64,000 bases of DNA from Siniperca chuatsi. Lineage: Eukaryota; Chordata; Actinopteri; Centrarchiformes; Sinipercidae. Positions 13,401 to 24,000 of the stretch are shown in pieces (the stretch's first letter is position 1; each line of letters starts with the position of its first letter). The notes beneath the pieces are model-generated. The model was not told where the DNA came from. It saw only the letters and a program-made list of their open reading frames with translations, and searched no databases. The stretch covers positions 18,825,323 to 18,889,322 of the forward strand of contig NC_058064.1 in the NCBI RefSeq assembly GCF_020085105.1, read 5' to 3'. The position numbers were made by a program, and so were the translations under genes.

Positions 13401-16400
13401 TCACTTGCTATTTTCTACCCTAGTGTACAATATTTACTTTCTTCTATTTATTTCAGTGTATAAAATCTGAATGTAAGTTTTATGCAGTATATATAGCCTG
13501 GAAATTTGCCATCAAAAACCTAGTCCTTTCTGGTTTTCATTGCAATAACAACAGAGTTGGCCCTGGCCCTAAAATGTTGCACTTCTGGAACTAATTCTGG
13601 AATGGGACAAAAAGGGGTGGTTGTTGTGGTAAAAAACAAAAACAAATTAAACAAATGACTTTCAAAAAACGCTAAAGCAACCATAATGCAGTTTTTACTC
13701 AATATTAAAAGAAGGATAACAGTGAAGCCTGAAAATATATGCTGCAGCTTTCTGCAGCAAAGTGTCGCACATCAGTGGGTTTTCCTGATCAGTCTAAATC
13801 TCTTTCCCAGGTCGATGCTGGATGGACGCCTTAGAGCTGGCCTTAAAGTGCTCCAGCCTGCTGAAGAGGACCATGATCCGCGAGGGGAAAGAGGACATGA
13901 GCACAGTTGCCACTGGCGGAGAACACTCCATTAATTTCTACAGTCTCCTCCGAGCCCACAACATCCATGGTTTCCAGTGAGTAGCAAGAAAACCCAAGTT
14001 ATTATATTATTCCCCCTTAAAGTTTTAACCTACCAGCTCTTTTTCAAATGTAATGCAATTATGTGTTGTAAACATCTTACCACCTAATCCGCCCTTTTTC
14101 CAGGTTCAATGACAGTGACCATTTGAAAGACCCAGACTTGTACTCAGACAAGTCAGACAGGGAGGGTGAACAGGACCACGAGGAATCAGACCCAGAAGGC
14201 CTGGAGAAGAGTGAGGAGAGCGACAGCGACACGTCAGAGCGTCAAGACGACTCGTACATCGACCTGGACCCTAATGAACATCTGCGGGAAACTCCGTACC
14301 TGGAACAGTCCCATGAGGAACTTGGAGAGGTAGGGGACAAAGAGTTTGATTCAAGTCCACTGTTTTCATACAGAGCTTTTAATAAAAAGCATTCTAGATC
14401 AAGTGCAATTGCAGCATATTCTCATAGAGTTTCTAGCAACCATTTTCATCTTTAGCTTGAATTAAAACTTCAGCTAAAGGTTTTGTTTGTTATAAAGTTT
14501 CTTGTATATTGAGGAGAAATTAGCGTGTTCCTCTGCTGGGGCTATTAAGAAAGCTGTAACATGGACAGGCTTTGATCACAGTCTGTGTTGGCTGGTGTGC
14601 GTGGGTGTCTGCAAGAGTCTGTGGTGGTTTGAGGACAAGTGTGAAAGTACTTGTATGCATTTCCATACTGATGAAATGTGAGTTTGACAGCTCACTAATT
14701 AAACACCTACTGAAGCTGAGGCCAAACCTTTATAGTTAGGAGATAATTAAAACCTCCTGTTGCACAAACAGTCGCATAAAACTTCTAAGCATGTGGAGAC
14801 TTGTGCAAGAATGTGAATGTTTCTGAGGTTCTGTGTAACTCTGTCTTCATATGATCAAGTGCATTTTGAGATGTCTGCAGTGTTATTGCAGGCAACATGT
14901 AGGAAACATACATAACTTCTCTCTCCTTGTGTGTGTCTCCTTCTCCAGGCTGGCGAGGCTGCCCAGACAGAGACAGTATCAGAGGAGAATAAATCTCTGA
15001 TCTGGACTCTGCTGAAGCAGGTGCGACCTGGCATGGATCTGTCCAAGGTGGTGCTGCCCACCTTCATCCTGGAGCCAAGGTCCTTTCTGGACAAACTCTC
15101 TGACTACTACTACCACGCAGACTTCCTGTCAGAGTAAGCCCTTCCCATTCTCTGTTTTCGCCAAGGCTTTTTAAAGGAATAGTTCGACATATAGGAAATA
15201 TGCTTTATGTGCCTTCTTGCCAAGAGTTAGATGAGTAGGTCAATACCAAATCATATCTTTATGCTAAATATGAAGTTAGAGGGCTATCGGCTTAGTCTAG
15301 TGTAGACTGGAAACTGAGGGAAACAGCTAGTCTGGCTCTGTCCAAAGTTCAAAAATCTGCCTTCTAACTCCTCCAAATTTTACTCATTAATAAATGTCTT
15401 GTTTGACTTCATTACTTCCTTAACTAAGATTTGTTTTTTGCCAAGTGTAGATGTATTACTTCTATTGGTAGACAATTCCTTGAAATTGGAATGAGAGTCT
15501 GCATAACACTGAGGCGCCTAGCCTCTGTAAGGACAGAACATAAAGCTGTTCGGAATTTTTTTTACATGGTCCATCAAGTACTTAGAAATGGGGGAAAAAG
15601 TGCAGACAGATGTTGCAACTTTAGCACGTTTTGCTAAATATGAAATTAAAGAAAGATTTATCAGATGATTGTGTTTGATGTGGTCCTTTCTCTTCCTCAG
15701 CAATTAAATATTTAGGTATTTTCCATGTGTCGCCAGTTGTTTATTTAGTATTTAACATCAGAACACATATCTTGGTTTATTTTCATTAATTTACCAGTGA
15801 TTTCTTGTGTTTGCAATGTGCATTTATAGTTAAAGTTGTGTGACTGATTGTTCTATAAAATGTGACATGTGGACACTTTCATTGAATGTGAAAGAAAAAC
15901 ATATTCAGGGTGTCTTCGCTTGCTGTGAGGACATATGGGTGTCTTGAGATGATCAAGAGAATTTTGTCATTTCAGATTGAAGTTCTACCCAGAGGAGAAG
16001 TCTAAGTTTGAACTGTTTGTTTCTTTCTCAGGGCTGCAATCGAAGAGAACGCCTACAACCGGATGAAGAAGGTGGTGAAGTGGTACATCTCTGGGTTTTA
16101 CAAAAAGCCAAAGGTAAGGAGAATAAACTTGTGTTGATGAGCTACATAGAGTATACATGCTTTCTGTATGCAATATATCATATGTCATGTTTGTTTTTAA
16201 TCCACAGGGGTTGAAGAAGCCTTACAACCCCATTATTGGAGAGACATACCGCTGCATGTGGCTCCACCAGAAGACCAACAGCAAGACCTTCTACATCGCA
16301 GAACAGGTAACAACAGCTCTTCTACTAAGAGTACTAACTACTAGCAATCTGATTGGTCAAGAGCTCATTCCACCTGTAACAGATCACTCCCATGAAATCA

Positions 16401-19400
16401 GTTGCTGGTTCGGCCATTGGCAATACACATCGGCTGTCTGTGATAAGATTAATCTATGGCCGATGTTCGTTGTTTTGACTCGTTTAAAATCAACAAAATA
16501 AGTTCCCCTATATTTCCTCCTTAGTAGCATTCAAGATGACTACACCAGTGTGTGTTTTTCTTCAGGTATCCCATCATCCTCCAGTGTCCGCCTTCTATGT
16601 CAGCAACAGGAAGGATGGATTCTGCCTCAGTGGCAGCATCCTCGCCAAGTCCAAGTTCTATGGTACACACACACTCACACGACAAAAGTCCAATTAATCT
16701 CACCCACAGGCACCTTCAATTCTAATAAAAAAAGCTAATATTTATTCAGCTGTGTATTTATTTATTTTGTGCTTTTCTTGCATATCTGTCTGCTGACTGC
16801 TGTTGTTTACATTTTAGGAAACTCCCTGTCGGCCATATTAGACGGGGAGGCTCGGCTCACTTTTCTCAACCGAGGAGAGGACTATGTGATGAACATGCCC
16901 TATGCTCACTGTAAAGGTCAGCGTGCAACCTGCTGTGTCTCACACCATGATCTCACTTCAGTAGTGCTTTTATGGAGCTGTCAACTCTGTAGAACTCTGT
17001 CTGTTGCAACATTGTTCACTGCAAGTTTGATCCACTGTTTAAATGATTTCAGCATGTTAAACTCACAGAGAGCTCGTAGAAAGCAGAGTAGACGGATGCA
17101 GAAGTAAAACAACTACAACTCAGGCAACATTTGTGTTAAAGTGTAGAGCATATGCAGTGAAATGATACAAAACATTTGACACATTACTGTTGGACATCAA
17201 AGCACATTGAAGTGACAAAAATCAGTCAAATAAATGTTGCTTTGCTCATTTGGGAAGCTGTAGATCTACGTAGAGCAAGACTTAAAAATTGTTTGGGTCC
17301 GCTTTCTGAGCGTGTGCCCGAGTTTCCCAATTATCTGTGCTGACTGAAACTTCTCGTGGTGCTTTATCATCTGGTAGGCATCCTGTATGGCACCATGACC
17401 CTGGAGCTGGGTGGTCAGATCACCATTGCGTGTGAGAAAACGGGCTACAGTGCTCAGCTTGAGTTCAAACTGAAGGTATGGCTGTGTTTTCTAGTTTAAA
17501 ATAAAGGTACTTATTTGAGAGTAGTAGATCATTTCACTCCTTTGTTGACAGAGTAGGGCCTTTAGAGTTGTTGAGTGATACACTTCTTAAGAGAGAACGC
17601 CTCAGAAACTTTTTAGATACAGTACCTCTAACAGTCTTCTTTCAAAAACTGTTTCTCACGTGACTTTTCTGAATGTCTCACTCCCCCACGTCATCACCAA
17701 TTCCACCCCCTCAACCCCACCCCCCTCCAAAAAACATCCCATCCTCCATACCATGATTCACACTATCAACTGCATCACCCTATAATGAACTAGCGACAGG
17801 TACATGTCAGGGAAAGCAAACAGGGGAATCAGTACATTTCCATTTAAAATACAAATCATTATAGGTGTTTCTCGTTGTTACACTTATTGTTACTTTCACC
17901 GTGCAGTGGTATCTTTTTGCCGCATCTAGATTAGTAGAGTGAATGGAAGCTATTGAATGCAGTGCACCTATTTGAACCATTCAGTTGAAGTACTTTCATT
18001 AACTAAGTTTGGAAAATGGAAGTTGATGATGGTTGCTAGCTTAATTTCTTTTGTTGTTAAGTTGGTCTTAAATTAACATATGTAGCATTAAAATGCTTTT
18101 TAAAAAGGTTGAAGTTTTTTTTGTGCTGAACAAAACAAACCAAACCATACTATACCATCTTGTTTTAAATGACTACAGACACATACAGTAACTGCAGATA
18201 AAATGACACATAATAACCCTCATCATTTTCTCCCACAGCAATTACAGCAAGTAAACTGCAATGTGTGCATGTATCTCTCCTTCCTTCCCCCCATGTTCTC
18301 TTTCCTCTAACCATTCTTCACCTCTCACCTTCTACACCTTTCCTTATTTTTCTCTTGCTGCCCTATCTCCCTCCTCCTTTCCTTTCCATTCCTTTCCTAT
18401 TCTTTCCCTCCCCTACCTTCTCTCCTGTCTCCTCCCCTCCCTCTTCCTGCTCCTCCTTTCTCTCCTCTCTTTTCCTCCAGCCATTCCTGGGCAGCAGTGA
18501 CAGTGTCAATCAGGTCTCTGGAAAGATCAAGCTGGGAAAGGAGGTGTTAGCTACGCTAGAAGGACACTGGGTAAGACACATTCTTCACACATTCTTCTGA
18601 TGACTGCTTGTTGTATAATAAACCCCGATGTACATACAATATGCAACATGCAGGGTTCAATTCATGCCTAGCACCTGCGTTACATGCTAGCCCCTGCAAT
18701 CTTTTCTTTTTTAGTTGTTGTTGTTTTGCAGACAGCATTGTAAATACCTGTACATTTAATCAGACAATTGAGAAAAAATTTGTCCAAGAGAAAAACAAAT
18801 AATTAAAACTTTCTAATTTTTCATAATAAATTCTATTTGTTTCATGTGGTGTAAATGTATTAATCATCCTATGGTGTTGGTCATCAAAAAGTTGTTAAGT
18901 TCATACTGTTAAGCTTCTTATATATAAAGAAAATGATAGACTTGTGTCTCTTGGACGGTTTCAAAGAAGCTGTGAAATTTGTATCAGCCTGGTACCCACG
19001 GTTATGAACCAAATACAGTCACTACTTAATACAGATAACAGCTTCACTGTGCTGTAGCCGTATGGTGCGCTGTCTTTAGGCAAGTAAGGAGAGCTTTTTG
19101 ATTTTCCCCTCACAGGACAGTGAGATCTTCATCAATGACAAGAAGACAGGGACGGTGGACACTTTCTGGAACCCAACACCAGAGCTGAGGCAGAGTCGAC
19201 TGACCCGCTGCACCGTCCCTCCAGAGGAGCAGGGAGATTCTGAATCAGAAAGGTGGATTTCAACTTAACTATCAGAGTATCAGCAGATCCTTAAACATTC
19301 TAAAAAGTACTAAAAATGTTCTCACGCTTGCCACATTGTGAAAAAGTTTGGCCGACACACTCATGATATTTTCCCTTCATTGTTATTTATGCATTGTATG

Positions 19401-20077
19401 TTTTATTTTCTATGTCCAAATTTACCTCTGTCACTCTTTGGCACCTGGATATATTTTTAGGGTTTTCTTTTAAAAGCTGCTTTGTTAGTGCAGATATATT
19501 TCATGACTTTGTTCCCTCTCAACCCATCAGACTGTGGCAGCATGTGACCCGGGCCATCAACAACAAGGACCAGACCGAGGCCACCAATGAGAAGTTCCTC
19601 CTGGAGGAAGTTCAGAGGAAGTCTGCCCGCGAACGAAAAGCCAAATGTGAGGAGTGGATCCCCGCGCTGTTCGAGCAGGACCCCGTCACCGGAGAGTGGC
19701 ATTACAGATATGCCGAGTGAGTGACTCCTCTACTCTACTGCCTGTGAGCTCATGTGATTTGAATTGAGTACAGTGACGGGCAAAAATAAGGTGGTTACTT
19801 CATATCTACTGCCTGAAAGAAACTGAACTCAAACAGGTTTAGCAGTAGTTATAAACCTTTCACCTGTGAGTGTCATGCAAATTGAACTATGATGATAATA
19901 AAGAATTTATTAATACCTCAGTAATACAGCACACTACTTATAAATACATTTGAAGGGGCTTAACATTATCACCAGAATGTACTGTAGGAGAATGCCAACA
20001 GTACTAACAAGTACAGCCTGACTGATACTGGATTTTCTAAGGCTGATACTGACTGATATATGATTTTTAAAAATCAG

Positions 20078-20120
<43 letters not shown>

Positions 20121-21017
20121 AACACAAGCAGGAAACAAATAAACATAAAAAAAGTTTTTTACAAAAACCTAAAGCTGAAGCTAAATTAAGACACTGAGGA
20201 TCTCGATATAATTTACTGGACATACAAATTTTTTTAGCAGCTGTATGATAATGAAATGGATAATAGAAAAAGCAGTAATGCAGTCATTTTTAGAGACATT
20301 GATGGAAACAACAACACTTAAATGTTACATGATAATGTTAAAAATCATGTAAAAAGTGCACGTTATTAAAATGACAGAATTACACGTCAGGACCTGACAA
20401 ACAAAGTCTTGTCTTTTATATTGTCTTACTTCACACATGGTTTAGTACATACACTGTATCCACTGTGACAGGGTGCCATCTAGTGCTGATTCCCTACAAC
20501 TGCAGGACTGATGTCCAACCTGCTGTTAGACTGGTCTTCATGAAGATCAATGGATTCTGTAAACAGCTTTTAATATATTGTATGATAGACAGGACAGTCC
20601 TCTAGGTGGCAGAATCCGATGAATGATAATGGTTTTCACTGGTAAAAAGTGTCAGTATTGTGCAGTCATGTCAGGTGAAATAATTTGGAGGGCACTAAGG
20701 CACTTTTATTTTCTCTTCTGTCTGTTGTCTCTCTTTGTTTCTTTATCTGCCTCTCTATTTCACATTTTCCTCTTTCTCTCCTCCTGTCTTCCGTGCACTC
20801 TATGTCTTTAACGCATTTCTTCGTCTTTCCCCAGCACAAGGCCATGGGATCCACTCAACGACCTGATCCAGTTTGAGAAAGACGGCTGTATCCAGACCAA
20901 GGTCCGACACCGCACCCCTATGGTACGTTCTGGCAGTCTTATTAGTCTGAGTAACCAGGGGCCGCGGAGGGACAATTGCAAGTGCCAGGTAGGTCGTCCC
21001 GATCGAAAACCGCCATT

Positions 21018-21050
<33 letters not shown>

Positions 21051-24000
21051 CAGCTCGCCGCCTCAGCCACCTTCCACGCAGCACCCGGTGCACCGTCTTC
21101 ATTCTCGCTTCTTCTCTCTGTGTCGTCGTCGCCTTGCCGCCATCACCGTTGATGTTGTCTTTTTCTTTCTCTTTGCCTCTGTTTTTTCTTTTCCTACCCT
21201 GGTACCTGCTGTTCTCTCTGTATGGGAGTAAATGGATAACCAGGTTTTCTCCTTCCTTTTCTTGCCTTGTCATGAGGAGAAGGATAATTTAACATGAAGG
21301 ACAACATGTGTTACACAGGTCTGATTTGGAAATATTGTTTTCCTGCAGGCTCCAGGATTCTTTTTTCTTGTATTGTGAAAAATTATGAAGTGGAATTAAC
21401 TAAAACAAATCTGTTTCGGAGTAATTAAGGCCGCAGCAAGTATAATAACTTCTACACAATGTTTTCAGGCACTTTTTAAGCACTCTGTAGAGTATGTGGA
21501 TGCTGCACCCAATTTACTGTAATTTACCACTTATTCACACCTTGTAGAATATGAATTGAAACAATCTTCATTTGTAAATGCACATTATTTAACTCAGCAG
21601 TCATTGATTTTACCATTTCACGCAATAAAATGATTTTTTTTAACTGTTTCTGCAATCTTAATCTTACAATGAAAGTAGAGGCAGCGTCTGTAGCTGCAAA
21701 TCAAATTTCCAATGTGAAATGTAATGAAATGATAATAAACCCTTGTGAGGGTTTAAATACACCATCAGATATCAGTATGTTGTGAGCAACATTTGTTTTT
21801 TGCACTTTATTTAGTTTTCTCCCATACAATGTCTAAAAGAGAGAACAGTTCCACCCATCACATCAACAGACCAACCAACGCCTGGTTGCTTCGGGGTGTC
21901 GTCCACGCCCTCCTCACCCTTCAATTTAACTGTCCTCATCTTCATTTTGTTTGTTTCTACGTTGTGTTCGCTCACTAAGTCTCAACTTCTACTGAGCTGC
22001 TCCTTGTTCATGTTGTGTGTTATGTTAAGCTAAAGTTTGCTGTGGTGCAGTCGGTGTATAATTGCTGCTCATATGTTTGGAGTCTGTGAAACACTTTTGT
22101 TTTTTGTGTGTGTGTTCAAAATAACCACCTGCCAAGTGCCCAAGCTAGTGAAGTCTCTCATTGGTCAAAGCATCAGTATCCATCACCATCAACACTTTTG
22201 GTCTTTGGTTTAGCTTTTGAAAGACCATGAGTGGAGTGATTATTAAAAATTCAATTATTCTTGATCGGTTAAAAAACAACAATCATAATAGTCATTAAAA
22301 AGAGCTTTATTTCCAGCGCCTTTCTCACTAAATTGTTTGTGCTCTTTAACATTTTGACCTTCAGGTCTGTTTTTGTGCTACCAAATCTAAATCAACCCTA
22401 AAAGCTGTTTTGTCTGACAAAGAAAAATGTCATCACATTAAATAAAGCATTATGAATAAGAGCTGTAATCCAGTCAGAGTGTAATCCCTTCGAACTAAAT
22501 TATTTTAATGTGCCAGCTCTTGGCAGGTTTTGTCCATTTTGGACGCTGGTTGACTGATGTACCAGCATGCCTTGCATGGACATGCCAACACCGACTAGCA
22601 TGTTTGTGTGGAGTGTGCGGGGGGGCGGGGACTCTTGCATCATAACACCCTTTTGTTGTATTGATGTGTATGTTAACAATTCTGTTTATTTTCTATTTTG
22701 AATTTTCGAGTCTGTACTTGTGTTGATGCTAAGATATGTATGTATGTGCTCCTATTTGGTTGTAGCTGTTGTGTGTGTGGCCTCTTTGTTTGACCTGTTT
22801 CTCTTTGTGTGTTTGTGTGTGCTTATGTGTGTATCTGTGCATGTGTGTATAGGTAACGGTGCCAAAGAGGAAACACAAGAGCGACAAGCCCAAGAGCCCA
22901 GAGAGTGGCTGCTCGTCACCCGAGCCCGACCGCCAAGACTCGTCTGGCAGCGAACGTGAGTCACGCTCCTGAACACTCACATACATTCAGAGGCTAACAT
23001 GAGTAAAACAGGCTAATTTATTTAGGTCAAGGTTCCATACCCAACATTAGAATCTAAAATGAACTCTAAGGTCTTTTTGTGCACAAAACTGCTTTAAGTG
23101 TTTTAACAAGTCAGCTTTAACCAGGGTATCTGCAGTTCCCACCCAAAAAGGCCTTCAAAGACATTAAAAAGTCGTAAATTTCATTTACAAAGGTTCTGAA
23201 TATTTTTTCTTGACTGCCATTGACAGTAACATTAGTTATACTTTTTTTTTTGCATGTAGTTGCAGGCTGTTGGGAGATGTTATACACATGAGACGGTGCC
23301 ACAGTGGATTGTGAGCACCGGAGGCTGTTGAATGATTTTTTTGTGGAATTTTCAGTTCAGCCATCAAACCTTTAGCAAACACCCTTGCTATTGCTAGACA
23401 TAGTAGCTAGAAAGCTCATTAACTCATAATTGGCAAGTGTCAATTTTAGCAAAAACGTCTACTTAACTTCTGCTGCTTATCTAGGTCCAGGTCATGTAAA
23501 TTGATTATATTACTCTGAATTATTGTTATATATAGCTGGGAAGCACTGACAAAAGTGTGATATAAATGTCACTAAATTCATGTACTTAATAAATAATTGC
23601 AGGTCTTATTTTCCCTACTGGTTTTCCGCCAGTCTTTTACCAGTATGACCCTGAAAAATGTATTAAATTGCAGTCTATGTGGTATTAAAAATTTTATTTG
23701 GAGAACACAGCATAAAGCGTGTTTAACACCCTTTGTTGCAGGACACAAAAGCAAACATAACAGTCGGATGAGGAAAAAAGGAGCAGACCTCAGTGAACTT
23801 CAAAGTGCCATTGAATCTATAAAGCAGACGCAGGAGGACATTAACAGGTAAGAAGGGCATTAGTCACACTGTATCATGAGGGTGATATGATGCCTACCTT
23901 TTGAGCATCTACACATAATTCCTGTGTGTTTGTAGGAACATCAGTGTGCTGCGGAGTCGTGCGGCAGGGCGGACGGAGGGTGGCTCTTTCCTCCAGCAGC

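Noticed and set aside
18261..18600. Overlapping Ser/Pro/Leu/Phe-rich open frames
   Set aside because: They come from the polypyrimidine tract before an osbpl8 exon; only the last 90 bases before the donor are coding, in the osbpl8 frame.
20800..21273. Minus-strand frame of 157 codons
   Set aside because: It crosses a poly-T run and is antisense to an osbpl8 exon; the length is driven by homopolymer and purine-rich sequence.
22729..22986. Minus-strand open frames with Thr-His repeats
   Set aside because: They are the complement of the GT-rich acceptor region and of the osbpl8 exon at 22853-22955.
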